Origin: Chitinophagaceae bacterium
GTDB lineage: Bacteria > Bacteroidota > Bacteroidia > Chitinophagales > Chitinophagaceae
NCBI GenBank assembly: GCA_004173235.1
Contig: SEAC01000015.1
Location: 248,001 to 312,000 of the forward strand
Direction: 5' to 3'
DNA length: 64,000 nucleotides
In this document: positions 41,759-49,664 of the stretch, in pieces
Numbering within the stretch: position 1 is the stretch's first letter
Layout of the letters: the number at the start of each line of letters is the position of its first letter
The notes under the pieces: generated by a model
Databases searched by the model: none
What the model was told of the DNA's origin: nothing
The model's input: only the letters and a program-made list of their open reading frames with translations
Program-made: the position numbers and the translations under genes

Positions 41759-43156
41759 TTGGACCTATTCCGCGAATTTCTGGCGCATGTAACTACGAAA
41801 GAATGGCAGCTGCAAAACAAGCGGCTGCTTGTTGCCGTGAGCGGCGGGCTCGATTCGGTAGTGCTGGCCCATCTATGCAAGCAGGCCGGGTTTTCCTTCG
41901 CCCTCGCACACTGCAACTTCCAGCTACGTGGAGCGGAGAGCGATGGAGATGCAGCGTTCGTAACAGCGCTGGCGGACGAACTGGGCGTTCCTTTTTTTGA
42001 AAAAAACTTCGACACCAACAGCTACGCCGAAAAGCAAAAAGTATCCATACAAGTGGCCGCACGAACTCTTCGCTATTCGTGGTTTGCAGATCTGTTGCAG
42101 CAGGAATGGCTGACCGATTCACGGTTGACGATTCGCGATTCACGATTGCTCACCGCTCACCACCGCGACGACTCCATCGAAACGTTGCTGCTCAACTTCC
42201 TCAAAGGAACCGGCATCGCCGGCCTGCAGGGCATCCCCGGCGAAAACGGGAAGGTGCTCCGCCCGCTGCTCTTCGCAAGCCGTGATGCCCTGCAACAGTG
42301 GGCCGTCGCGCAGGGCATCAGCTGGCGCAACGACACTTCGAACGCGGAAACCAAATACACCCGCAACGCGCTGCGCCACGAGGTGCTTCCGCTGCTCGAA
42401 ACGATCTTTCCGCAAGTGCGGCAAAACCTCGCTGCCAACCTGGAGCGATTTGCCGATATCCACCACATTTACCGCCACACCGTAGATCTACAACTAGCTA
42501 AGTTGCTGGAATGGAACGGCGTCGAAGCCCGCGTGCCCGTGCGCAAGCTGCTGCAGGCGCAGCCGCTTGCCACCATCGTGTATGAGCTCGCGAAGCCTTT
42601 TGGTTTTGCACCCGCACAAACAGAAGGGCTACAACGCCTGCTGCACGCGCAGCCCGGCCGCCACATCGACTCCGCCACCCATCGCGCCATCCGCTACGGA
42701 GCATGGCTCGTGTTCGCGCCCCTCCGGCAGCCATCCGCTTCGCTTCACCTCATTCAAAAGGGCGACGACAGCCTCCTCCTCGATGAGCAGCTGCTGACCA
42801 TCACGGAGCTACCCGCCCCGCCCGCGACCGTGCCGGTAGATCCTTCGATCGCTTTGCTGGATGCGCGCTCCATCGAATTCCCGCTCGTGATACGCCGTTG
42901 GAAAGAGGGCGATTATTTCTACCCATTGGGTATGCAGAAGAAAAAGAAAGTGGCGCGCTATCTCATAGATGCGAAGGTGCCGCGGATGAGCCGCGAGCAG
43001 CTTTGGGTGGTGGAATCGCACAGAAAGATCATCTGGGTGGCCGGCTTGCGCATCGACGATCGCTTCAAGCTCACGCCCTCCACTACGAAAGTGCTCAGCC
43101 TCCAACTCGCACCTATCGCCCCATCGACTGCTGCACCTGGCTTACAAAATTCCTGA
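41759..43156 (+). CDS. tilS: tRNA(Ile)-lysidine synthetase, carrying an in-frame repeat insertion
   Basis: This enzyme attaches lysine to C34 of tRNA-Ile(CAU). The N-type ATP pyrophosphatase motif LLVAVSGGLDSVVLAHLC lies near the N-terminus, followed by LAHCNFQLRGAESDGDAAFV, TAHHRDDSIETLLLNFLKGTGIAGLQGI and the C-terminal domain KKKKVARYLIDAKVPRMSREQLWVV. A TTG at 41759 (LDLFREF) is the probable start because upstream codons lie near or in a 7 bp array; an earlier TTG at 41657 gives 499 residues. Residues LTDSRLTIRDSRL between the pyrophosphatase blocks come from a 7 bp array (42115-42149) and have no counterpart I recall. Its 3' end overlaps the convergent rhomboid gene by 44 bases. Confidence 0.92.
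   Translation: MDLFREFLAHVTTKEWQLQNKRLLVAVSGGLDSVVLAHLCKQAGFSFALAHCNFQLRGAESDGDAAFVTALADELGVPFFEKNFDTNSYAEKQKVSIQVAARTLRYSWFADLLQQEWLTDSRLTIRDSRLLTAHHRDDSIETLLLNFLKGTGIAGLQGIPGENGKVLRPLLFASRDALQQWAVAQGISWRNDTSNAETKYTRNALRHEVLPLLETIFPQVRQNLAANLERFADIHHIYRHTVDLQLAKLLEWNGVEARVPVRKLLQAQPLATIVYELAKPFGFAPAQTEGLQRLLHAQPGRHIDSATHRAIRYGAWLVFAPLRQPSASLHLIQKGDDSLLLDEQLLTITELPAPPATVPVDPSIALLDARSIEFPLVIRRWKEGDYFYPLGMQKKKKVARYLIDAKVPRMSREQLWVVESHRKIIWVAGLRIDDRFKLTPSTTKVLSLQLAPIAPSTAAPGLQNS
42115..42149. repeat. 7 bp array CGATTCA inside tilS
   Basis: Five heptamers in phase (CGATTCA, CGGTTGA, CGATTCG, CGATTCA, CGATTGC) are the inverted form of TGAATCG/TCAATCG units at 41672-41685. The reading frame stays open and resumes at the conserved TAHHRDDS. 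Confidence 0.8.
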
Positions 43157-43760
43157 GCACCGGGAACCCGCCCAGCTCGCATGCTACGATCACGAAGGCG
43201 ATGCCGAAGAGCGCTCCCCAGAGGTGGGCGGAGTGGTTGATGTTGCCACCGCCCTTCCGGTCGAGGTAGGAAGTGACCAGCAGGTAGAGCGGCCCGAACA
43301 CGTAGCCCGGTATGGACGGTAAGAAGAACAGCGAGATGCCCTCGCCGGGGATCAGCATGATGCAGGCAAACAGCACGGCGCTCACGGCACCCGATGCACC
43401 AAGGCTCCGGTAGAGGTGGTTGTGGCGGTTGCGCAGGTAGGTGGGCAGCAGGCAGATGGGCAGCGCCGCGAAATACATTACTGCATAAAGGATGCGTCCG
43501 TATCCCGGGAAGATCTGCGTGAAGGCCAGCTCGAGAAAACGTCCAAAGCCATAAAACGCATACATGTTGAAGATGAGGTGGAAGTAATCGGCGTGGATGA
43601 AGCCGTTTGAAAAGAAACGGAACCACTGTCCGCGACCGATCGCCGGCGGGTAAAAAATGAGGTCGTCCATCACCTGCTCGTTGTTGAACGCGAGCAGCGA
43701 CACGAGCACCGTGGCCGCGATGAGCACGTAAGTGGCTATGAAAGGTAGAATGCTGTCCAT
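43113..43760 (-). CDS. Rhomboid-family intramembrane serine protease
   Basis: This 215-residue membrane protein has about six hydrophobic helices. The catalytic serine lies in LGASGAVSAVLFAC (GxSG motif) and the catalytic histidine in NINHSAHLWGALFG. The N-terminal half has GFIHADYFHLIFNMYAFYGFG, with the conserved His and Asn of the oxyanion region. Substrates are unknown. It follows rlmH with a single-base gap, so they form an operon. Its 3' end overlaps tilS on the opposite strand by 44 bases. Confidence 0.92.
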   Translation of the reverse strand: MDSILPFIATYVLIAATVLVSLLAFNNEQVMDDLIFYPPAIGRGQWFRFFSNGFIHADYFHLIFNMYAFYGFGRFLELAFTQIFPGYGRILYAVMYFAALPICLLPTYLRNRHNHLYRSLGASGAVSAVLFACIMLIPGEGISLFFLPSIPGYVFGPLYLLVTSYLDRKGGGNINHSAHLWGALFGIAFVIVACELGGFPVLRNFVSQVQQSMGR

Positions 43761-43761
43761 A

Positions 43762-44235
43762 CTATTTGTGGTGGTATTTTTCGTTGCGAAGGATGCTACA
43801 GGCGCGGTACAATTGTTCGGCTAAAATGAGGCGTACGAGCTGGTGGGGAAACGTGAGCGCCGAAAGTGACCACTGCAGCTGTGCGCGCTTGAGCACCGCT
43901 CCGTCGATGCCGAAGGCGCCTCCGATGAGGAACACCATCTGCCGGCTGCTCTCGGTTGCCCGTTGCTGTAAGAAGGCAGCAAGCGCTTCGGAACTGAGTC
44001 CCTTCCCGCGCTCGTCGAGCGCGATGAGGTAATCATCGGGTCGAAGCAGCTCCAGGATGAGCTCGCCCTCCCGTTTCTTTTGCTCCGGTTCGGGCATCGA
44101 AGCTGCATTTTTCGGTACGGGGATGATCTGCCACTCGGCCGGGAAATAGCGCGAAAGACGCTTTGTAAAATCCTCCACGCCGGCCTTTACATAGGGCTCG
44201 TGCGGCTTACCGATGGTCCACAGGGCGATCTTCAT
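43762..44235 (-). CDS. rlmH: 23S rRNA pseudouridine-1915 N3-methyltransferase
   Basis: This 157-residue SPOUT methyltransferase modifies pseudouridine 1915 in helix 69 of 23S rRNA. Diagnostic segments are MKIALWTIGKPHEPYVKAGVEDFTKRLSRY, DDYLIALDERGKGLSSEALA, FLIGGAFGIDGAVLKRA and the C-terminal LSALTFPHQLVRLILAEQLYRACSILRNEKYHH. Length is exactly that of the family. It heads the rlmH-rhomboid operon. Confidence 0.97.
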   Translation of the reverse strand: MKIALWTIGKPHEPYVKAGVEDFTKRLSRYFPAEWQIIPVPKNAASMPEPEQKKREGELILELLRPDDYLIALDERGKGLSSEALAAFLQQRATESSRQMVFLIGGAFGIDGAVLKRAQLQWSLSALTFPHQLVRLILAEQLYRACSILRNEKYHHK

Positions 44236-44363
44236 GTTTGAGTGTGCGACAATACTACGGCATTTTCGCTTCCCCGAACGGAGGGGTAGTACGGGATTTG
44301 CAGAGTCAACCCCAAAAGGATGTGCACGTGAGGCGAATTCGTTTGCTGCAAGGAGTATGCAGG

Positions 44364-45782
44364 ATGATAGGATGTTGGTTATTGCTGGGTTGCGCCCACC
44401 TAAACGGGGCGGCGCAAAATGATTCCGTTGTGGTGCCCGCCAGCCTGCAATACGAGCGGCCCGGCGTTCTCAATACGGTTTTACTCGGGGGTAACTACCG
44501 CGACCTGTGGGCCATTCCCGTCAAGCTTCCCGTGTTTCACCTCAAAGCCAAAGGTTTCAAGGTGAAGGAACTGGGTGGCGGCAACCAGACCCTTTCGCTG
44601 CAACTCACCGACGCACAGGGGCAGCCGTGGGTGCTGCGTACGGTAGAAAAGGAAGTGACCAAGGCGCTCCCGCCGCTGCTCGCCAAAACCTTTGTGCTGA
44701 GCCTCGTGCAGCAGCAGGTTTCGGGCTCGCATCCCTATGCGCCGCTGGTGGTGGCGCCGCTGAGCAAGGCAGTAGGCGTGCGCGGAGCCGAGCCCGTTTT
44801 TTACTTCATCCCCGACGATCCGGACTTCGGCGAATTCCGCAGCCAGTTTGCAGGCACCGTATGCCTGCTGGAGCAGCGCGAGGCAGGCGAAAGCAAAACG
44901 TTGAACTCGGAAAAGGCGCTCGAGCGCATCATCGACAAGGGCTCTGCACGTCCCGAAGCCTCCTCGCTGCTGAAGGCACGGATGCTCGACCTGTTCATCG
45001 GCGACTGGGACCGGCACGCCGGCCAGTGGCGCTGGGCCGAACGCCCGGGTGGCCTCCTTCAGGCACTTCCCCGCGACCGCGACCAGGCATTCTTCTTTAC
45101 CAATGGTGTGCTGCCTCGCTTGTTCCAGGCGGCCGCACTGAAATACCTCGTTTCTTTTGAAGACGACCTGAGGAACTGGCGCGGCATCACCTTTAAAAGC
45201 TGGCCCTTCGATCGCTTCTTTCTGAGCGAGCTTGACCGGAGCCAATGGCTGCACACGCTGGAAAGCATGCAGGCGTCGCTCACCGACAGTGTGCTTGAAA
45301 ATGCAGTGCGCGCCATGCCGCCGGAGATCCAGGCGCGCAATGGGGACCGCCTGCTACGACAGTTGAAGGGGCGTCGCGATGCGCTAACGCGAACCGGGAT
45401 GCGCTACTACCATTTCCTGTCGGGCTACGTGGATGTATATGGTAGCGACAAGGACGAAGAGTTCGTGGTCACCGGCAGTGGCGACAGCGTTCGCGTGCAG
45501 GTGTTTGCCCTCAATGGCGGCCAGCGTGGCAGGCAGTTGTACAACCGCCGGTTTGTTCGCGAAGAAACGCGCCTGTTGCGGCTTTGGGCCTTTCATGGCA
45601 ACGATAAATTCAGTATCGCGCCGGGCAAAAGCCGCTTCCGCTTTGAGCTCAATGCCGATGACGGCGACGACGAATATGCAACGGGTGGCGACAAGCGCGT
45701 GCGTCGGATGTCGTCGCGGCCGGCGCGCAAGGTACCGGTGTTGTTGCAGCCCGCCGCTTCGCCAGCTTCCGGACAGCGGTAG
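44364..45782 (+). CDS. Secreted/lipoprotein with FAM20/HipA-like kinase motifs, possibly truncated
   Basis: This protein of about 472 residues starts with a hydrophobic signal (MIGCWLLLGCAHLNGAAQ; a lipobox LLGC is possible). It contains LWAIPVKLPVFHL, GGGNQTLSLQLTDAQGQPWVLRTVEKEVTKALPPLL, VFYFIPDDPDFG and MLDLFIGDWDRHAGQWRWAER, followed by PRDRDQAF. The WDRH and RDRDQAF blocks resemble the catalytic and metal-binding motifs of HipA/FAM20-type atypical kinases (inference). From memory, homologues in this phylum continue into a BamA-like barrel, and this one ends in a basic Pro/Arg-rich tail where the barrel would begin. Starts further upstream (GTG near 44322 or 44238) are possible. Confidence 0.6.
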   Translation: MIGCWLLLGCAHLNGAAQNDSVVVPASLQYERPGVLNTVLLGGNYRDLWAIPVKLPVFHLKAKGFKVKELGGGNQTLSLQLTDAQGQPWVLRTVEKEVTKALPPLLAKTFVLSLVQQQVSGSHPYAPLVVAPLSKAVGVRGAEPVFYFIPDDPDFGEFRSQFAGTVCLLEQREAGESKTLNSEKALERIIDKGSARPEASSLLKARMLDLFIGDWDRHAGQWRWAERPGGLLQALPRDRDQAFFFTNGVLPRLFQAAALKYLVSFEDDLRNWRGITFKSWPFDRFFLSELDRSQWLHTLESMQASLTDSVLENAVRAMPPEIQARNGDRLLRQLKGRRDALTRTGMRYYHFLSGYVDVYGSDKDEEFVVTGSGDSVRVQVFALNGGQRGRQLYNRRFVREETRLLRLWAFHGNDKFSIAPGKSRFRFELNADDGDDEYATGGDKRVRRMSSRPARKVPVLLQPAASPASGQR

Positions 45783-45802
45783 TATTTGTACATTTAGGGA
45801 CG

Positions 45803-45943
45803 CTTCGTCGCGTCTTCCGTTACTCCTTCTTCGTACTTCTGTTGGCGCTGGCCGGTTGGGCCGCGAGTGCGCAGGATAGTACGGGCCGGCGCAGGGACGG
45901 CAATTATGCGGAATACCTGCAGCAACTGGAACGACTCTATTAA
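45803..45943 (+). other. Candidate small secreted peptide frame lacking a standard start
   Basis: A 46-residue frame begins LRRVFRYSFFVLLLALAGWA and continues ASAQDSTG...YAEYLQQLERLY before a TAA. It has the basic-hydrophobic-AxA pattern of a signal peptide followed by a short mature part. A -7-like TACATTTA (45789-45796) ends 6 bases before the first codon, the spacing used by other genes here, but that codon is CTT. It may be a gene that lost its start codon or a remnant of the preceding gene family. Confidence 0.3.
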
Positions 45944-45981
45944 TCGTTCCGGTGCATGTGCGTCTGGCAAAATAAGCACTT

Positions 45982-46494
45982 TCATTTTCGCGCTGCCCGC
46001 ACTGCCTCGCGCACCTGCACAAAGTAGTTGCGATCTGCCTCGGGCACATCGTACACGAAGCTTTTGTAGTGCCTGCCGCTCACGAAGCGAATCCGGCGCA
46101 CGGGCCGCGCAAGACGGTCGAGTTCTATGCCCGCAGGATCGAACCAGGTGTTCCCTTTGCAGTTGGCGCGCACGATCGACGAAAGCTCGAGTCGTCCTCC
46201 TCCAACGAAATAAAAGATGATGCGGTTGTTGCCGTTGCAATCGCCCACGCCTACAATCTGGCATTGCAGACTGCGATAGCGCAGGTAGCCGCTTCGGGTG
46301 CGCGTGAAGAGTGGTTCCAGCAGCAGGCCGGTGCGCCGGTCGGGCGTGCAGGTAAGTGGCCGCGACAGTTGCGCGCTGTTGGTGCGCGCGCTGCTATCGT
46401 ACCGCTGCACGATGAAAATGGGTGTAAGCGAATCGTTTTGCGCTTGTGCCGCCACACCCACAGCAAGGGCCACGAAGAGCAGGAGCTGCTTCAT
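45982..46494 (-). CDS. Uncharacterised secreted protein
   Basis: This 170-residue protein has a clear signal peptide (MKQLLLFVALAVGVAAQAQN). The mature part is beta-rich with two cysteines (SLQCQIVGVGDCNGNNRIIFYF) and another in IVRANCKGNTWFDP, then basic segments (DRLARPVRRIRFVSGRHYKSFVYDV). No family is recognised. It is alone on its strand, between the convergent kinase-like gene and a small WGxxGxxG protein gene. Confidence 0.7.
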   Translation of the reverse strand: MKQLLLFVALAVGVAAQAQNDSLTPIFIVQRYDSSARTNSAQLSRPLTCTPDRRTGLLLEPLFTRTRSGYLRYRSLQCQIVGVGDCNGNNRIIFYFVGGGRLELSSIVRANCKGNTWFDPAGIELDRLARPVRRIRFVSGRHYKSFVYDVPEADRNYFVQVREAVRAARK

Positions 46495-46676
46495 AAGCGT
46501 CGCTTGGTTCTGGTGAAGTAGTAAGATAAAAACTCTTTACGAGAAAAAAGAATCGTCGCGCACGCGACTGTTCCATTGCCGGGTCGTCTCATTTCCCGGT
46601 TTGAAGTCTCGCCTGTGGAAAATTGCGCCTCACTGCTCGCCAACAGCAAGCCGCGCGAACGGCTTTCCACCAACGC

Positions 46677-46708
46677 AAAGAGCCCCGACAGTGATGCCGG
46701 GGCCCTTT
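46677..46708 (-). terminator. Terminator after the WGxxGxxG protein gene
   Basis: AAAGAGCCCCG and CGGGGCCCTTT form a long stem around a 10-base loop, on the 3' side of the small gene on the minus strand. Confidence 0.7.
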
Positions 46709-46723
46709 GGTATGAACCGGTGC

Positions 46724-46975
46724 CTACACGTTTCGGTTAGGCGTGGTAGTGGTATGCGTGGTATGCACATGCGCTTCGCGTTTGTTGCGCCGCAGCAGGC
46801 CCAGCAAACCCGCCAGGCCGAGGAGGCCCCACTTACCGCCGTCTCCGTCGTCATCGTCATCTTCCCGGTGGGTGGTGGTGGTCGTCGTGGCATTTTCAGT
46901 AGCGGTCTGCGCTACCGTCGGGTTGATCGCGCCAACCGAAAGGATCAGTGCGAAAGCTACAAACGTCTTCTTCAT
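46724..46975 (-). CDS. Small WGxxGxxG-type membrane-anchored protein
   Basis: This 83-residue protein has a signal peptide (MKKTFVAFALILSVGAINPTVAQT), a Thr-rich then acidic linker (NATTTTTTHREDDDDDGDGG), the motif WGLLGLAGLLGLLRR and a basic, Thr/His-rich tail. The glycine-zipper motif followed by arginines is the pattern of the WGxxGxxG family of short exported proteins, presumed to be processed or anchored by a dedicated sorting system. The partner enzyme is not visible in this window. Confidence 0.75.
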   Translation of the reverse strand: MKKTFVAFALILSVGAINPTVAQTATENATTTTTTHREDDDDDGDGGKWGLLGLAGLLGLLRRNKREAHVHTTHTTTTPNRNV

Positions 46976-47240
46976 AGTTGTTTCATTTAGTGAGTAGGGT
47001 AGTGTTCACAATTGTTGTACCTAAAAGGCCGGAAATGAAAGGAAAAGTAAACGGATGAGGAGTGTGGTTGTGGAAACTTGCCTCGCAAGGCCGGCGCTTA
47101 TATTTTCAGAAAGCGCTCGCGGAAGCAGGACTTTTGGCGAAAGGTTTACTCATTTTCCATCAGGTAAACAGAAGTGGATAAACCAATTATTGGGCAGACG
47201 GTCGCACTTATTTGAATGGAATCTGGCTGGTAGCAAATAA
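46976..47240. other. Intergenic stretch with no recognised gene
   Basis: It holds the upstream region of the WGxxGxxG gene. A 61-codon frame (47055-47240, +) ends WINQLLGRRSHLFEWNLAGSK just before the tRNA-Arg duplication; I do not recognise it and see no promoter, so it is not called as a gene. Confidence 0.4.
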
Positions 47241-47245
47241 AAAAA

Positions 47246-47263
47246 CCTCACATTTCTGTGAGG
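47246..47263 (-). terminator. Duplicated terminator, copy 1
   Basis: CCTCACA-TT-TCTGTGAGG hairpin followed on the minus strand by a T run. It is identical to the one at 47361-47378, 115 bases away. Confidence 0.8.
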
Positions 47264-47270
47264 TTCTTCG

Positions 47271-47341
47271 TGACCGCGTCAGGATTCAAACCTGAAACCT
47301 TCCCGCCGCAGGCGGGATGCTCAATTCAGTGAGCCACGCAC
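47271..47341 (-). pseudogene. tRNA-Arg pseudogene: duplicate with the anticodon arm replaced by a CCCGCC palindrome
   Basis: The 3' half (GGTTTCAGGTTTGAATCCTG, then ACGCGGTCA) is identical to the intact tRNA-Arg at 47386-47459, and the D-arm is recognisable with one deletion (GTGGCTCACTGAATTGAGCA). The anticodon stem-loop is gone and CCCGCCTGCGGCGGG sits in its place, leaving no anticodon. The 5' acceptor strand no longer pairs with CGCGGTC. Its own terminator copy follows. It arose as a 115 bp tandem duplication. Confidence 0.88.
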
Positions 47342-47360
47342 GAAGAAAAAATAAAAAAAA

Positions 47361-47378
47361 CCTCACATTTCTGTGAGG
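47361..47378 (-). terminator. Terminator of tRNA-Arg (copy 2)
   Basis: Hairpin CCTCACA/TGTGAGG followed on the minus strand by AGG then a T run; 8 bases after the tRNA 3' end. Confidence 0.85.
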
Positions 47379-47385
47379 TTCTTCG

Positions 47386-47459
47386 TGACCGCGTCAGGAT
47401 TCAAACCTGAAACCTTCTGATCCGTAGTCAGATGCTCTATTCAATTGAGCTACGCAGCC
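47386..47459 (-). tRNA. tRNA-Arg (anticodon ACG)
   Basis: On the minus strand the acceptor GGCTGCG pairs with CGCGGTC (two G-U), discriminator A, no encoded CCA. The D-arm is GCTC...GAGC and the anticodon stem TCTGA/TCAGA encloses CTACGGA with anticodon ACG. The T-arm is CAGG TTTGAAT CCTG. Length is 74 nt. It has a consensus promoter 17 bases upstream and a hairpin terminator. Confidence 0.95.
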
Positions 47460-47476
47460 ATTCCCGATTGGGAGTG

Positions 47477-47509
47477 CAAATATAGGAAAGGCGGCCACAT
47501 AAAAACAAA
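47477..47509 (-). promoter_or_regulatory. Promoter of tRNA-Arg (TTTG / TATATTTG)
   Basis: The -7 element TATATTTG (47477-47484) and a TTTG (47506-47509) are separated by 21 bases. The same -7 octamer serves tRNA-Leu. Confidence 0.75.
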
Positions 47510-47619
47510 TCCCACCGAAAAAAAACTTCAGAAAAATTTGCTTTCCAAAACACCATTCGCTTCAAAGTCAAGCCCTTAGCGGGATTCGTGGAGGCACGTA
47601 ACCCAGCGATTTTTGTCAA

Positions 47620-49560
47620 TCAGAAATCCCAGCGCTTGAACGCCTCGATGGCAGCATACCGCGTGAGGCCTAGCTTGGCATATTCCCCGGCCGTGTGCGC
47701 GTTGCGCTCCTCGGCACGCTGCCAGAACTCGCGCGCATCGTCGCCCTGGAAAGGAACGATGTCTTTTTGGCTCTGATGCATGAAGATGCCGTGCCGCTTC
47801 TCCAGCACCTGCGCCGGGCTCATCGGCACAGCCATGTCGATATCCTCGATGTCCCATTCCTGCCACGCGCCTTTGTAAAGCCATAGCCTGCAGTCCACGA
47901 TCCATTCCGCACCTTCCTCCTTCAGCTCGCGGAGTGCGGCAAATACCACGTCGAGGCACACCTTGTGCGTGCCGTGCGGATCGGCTAGGTCGCCGGCAGC
48001 GAACACCTGTTGCGGGCGCACGGCACTCAATAGTTCTTTGGTGATGCGCACATCGTCGGCACCCATCGGCGCCTTTTCGATGGTTCCCGTTTCATAAAAC
48101 GGTAGGTTCATGAAATGCACCTGGCAATCGGGGATGCCTACGTAGCGACAAGTAGCGCGGGCCTCGCCGCGGCGCACCAGGCCTTTGAGCGATCGGATCA
48201 GCGGGCTGTCGAGATCGTGCGGGCCCTTTTGCGCGAGGTATTCCTGCACGTCGGCAAGCGCCTCCTCGGCCGCGCTGCTGCGTGCGTTGGCAACCTCTTC
48301 GAAGCCTGCGGCAAAATCGAGGTGGCGCACGAGAAATTCATCCGTGACGGCGATGTTGCCGGAGGTCTGGTAGGCCACGTGCACTTCGTGTTCCTGTTCT
48401 TGCAACCGGCGAAAGGTTCCACCCATCGAAATGATGTCGTCGTCGGGATGCGGCGAAAAAAGCAGCACACGCTTGGGCCAGGGCGCTGCGCGCTCGGGGT
48501 GTGTGGGGCGGGCGCCGGGCTTGCCTCCGGGCCACCCGGTGATGGAATCGCGCAAGGTATAATAAACTTCGAGGTTGATGTTGTACGCATCGCCACGGTC
48601 GGCCAGCAGGTCGCCAAGACCGGCTTCCGTGTAATCGCTGTTGCTCAGCCAAAGCACCGGTTTGTTGCGCTCCAGCGCGAGGCGAACAACTGCGCGGCGC
48701 ACCGTTTCCGGGTTCCATTCCACATCGCCTGCAAGCCAGGGAGCGCGGATGCGCGTGAGCTGCGCAGCGGCAGCTTCATCCACAAAAAAGCGGCAGTCGG
48801 AGTGCTGCTGCAACAGCGACGCGGGAACGGTTTCCGACGACGGACCTTCCACCGCCTGCCGCACGATGCGCGCTTTGCCCGCGCCCCAGGCAAGCAGCAG
48901 AATGCGGCGCGCCTGAAGGATGGTGCTCAGTCCCACGCTGATGGCCAGCCGCGGCACCTGGCCGGGGTTGGCAAATTCGTGTGCGTTGGCGAGGCGCGTG
49001 CTGAATTCGAGGTTCACCAGGCGGGTGCGCGAGTGAAGCCCCGAACCGGGCTCGTTGAAACCAATATGACCGTTGTTGCCAATGCCGAGCAGTTGCAGGT
49101 CGATGCAACCTGCCGCCGCCATGGCCTCTTCATAAGCAGCACAGTGCGCGCGCACCGCTTCTTTTGGAATAGATCCGTCGGGGATGTGAATGTTGGCGGG
49201 ATCGATGTCGACGTGGCGAAACAGGTGGCGCTGCATGAACTGGTGGTAGCTCTGGTAGGCCGCCCGGCCGATGGGGTAATATTCGTCGAGGTTGAACGTG
49301 ATGGCGTTGCTGAAGGAGAGTCCTTCTTCGCGGTGCATGCGCACCAGCTCGGCATACACGGCTATCATCGTGCTGCCGGTAGCGAGGCCCAGCACGCACT
49401 TTTTTCCTTCGGTTGCACGTGCCCGTAAGAGCGTCGCGATCTCGTTCGCGGCGGCAAGCGAGCCTGCTTTCATGTCGGCGTGAATGCTTACCGGAACGCG
49501 CTCGAGCGTGTCTGCCGCACCGCGCCCGAACGAGGCGTTTTGGTCGTCGTTTCTTTTCAT
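47620..49560 (-). CDS. nagB: Glucosamine-6-phosphate deaminase fused to a PIG-L-type deacetylase domain
   Basis: This 646-residue fusion has an N-terminal NagB domain (about 25-280) with VLGLATGSTMIAVYAELVRM, ITFNLDEYYPI, IDLQLLGIGNNGHIGFNEPGS and a C-terminal PIG-L/LmbE domain (about 365-600). The latter begins KRVLLFSPHPDDDIISMGGTF and has the second metal site DPHGTHKVC. NagB converts glucosamine-6-phosphate to fructose-6-phosphate and ammonia. The fused deacetylase-like domain could act on N-acetyl sugars upstream of that step; this fusion is common in Bacteroidota. The metal motif reads HPDDD where HPDDE is common. Confidence 0.93.
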   Translation of the reverse strand: MKRNDDQNASFGRGAADTLERVPVSIHADMKAGSLAAANEIATLLRARATEGKKCVLGLATGSTMIAVYAELVRMHREEGLSFSNAITFNLDEYYPIGRAAYQSYHQFMQRHLFRHVDIDPANIHIPDGSIPKEAVRAHCAAYEEAMAAAGCIDLQLLGIGNNGHIGFNEPGSGLHSRTRLVNLEFSTRLANAHEFANPGQVPRLAISVGLSTILQARRILLLAWGAGKARIVRQAVEGPSSETVPASLLQQHSDCRFFVDEAAAAQLTRIRAPWLAGDVEWNPETVRRAVVRLALERNKPVLWLSNSDYTEAGLGDLLADRGDAYNINLEVYYTLRDSITGWPGGKPGARPTHPERAAPWPKRVLLFSPHPDDDIISMGGTFRRLQEQEHEVHVAYQTSGNIAVTDEFLVRHLDFAAGFEEVANARSSAAEEALADVQEYLAQKGPHDLDSPLIRSLKGLVRRGEARATCRYVGIPDCQVHFMNLPFYETGTIEKAPMGADDVRITKELLSAVRPQQVFAAGDLADPHGTHKVCLDVVFAALRELKEEGAEWIVDCRLWLYKGAWQEWDIEDIDMAVPMSPAQVLEKRHGIFMHQSQKDIVPFQGDDAREFWQRAEERNAHTAGEYAKLGLTRYAAIEAFKRWDF

Positions 49561-49590
49561 AGCGATCTTTCATTATTCGTCTTTAAAGCT

Positions 49591-49619
49591 AAGGCCCGAT
49601 CGCAATGCGACTGGGCCTT
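49591..49619. terminator. Hairpin between argS and nagB
   Basis: AAGGCCC/GGGCCTT outer stem with an inner TCGCA/TGCGA stem, lying between argS (stop at 49665) and nagB (start at 49560). It lacks a strong T run, so it may be a weak terminator or processing hairpin. Confidence 0.5.
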
Positions 49620-49664
49620 CGTGTATAAAATGAGGAAAGATGGGAATGAATGCAGACAGCTCGC

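Noticed and set aside
47055..47240. 61-codon frame before the tRNA-Arg duplication
   Set aside because: No promoter element and no recognised similarity; it may be a remnant, but nothing in the sequence decides.
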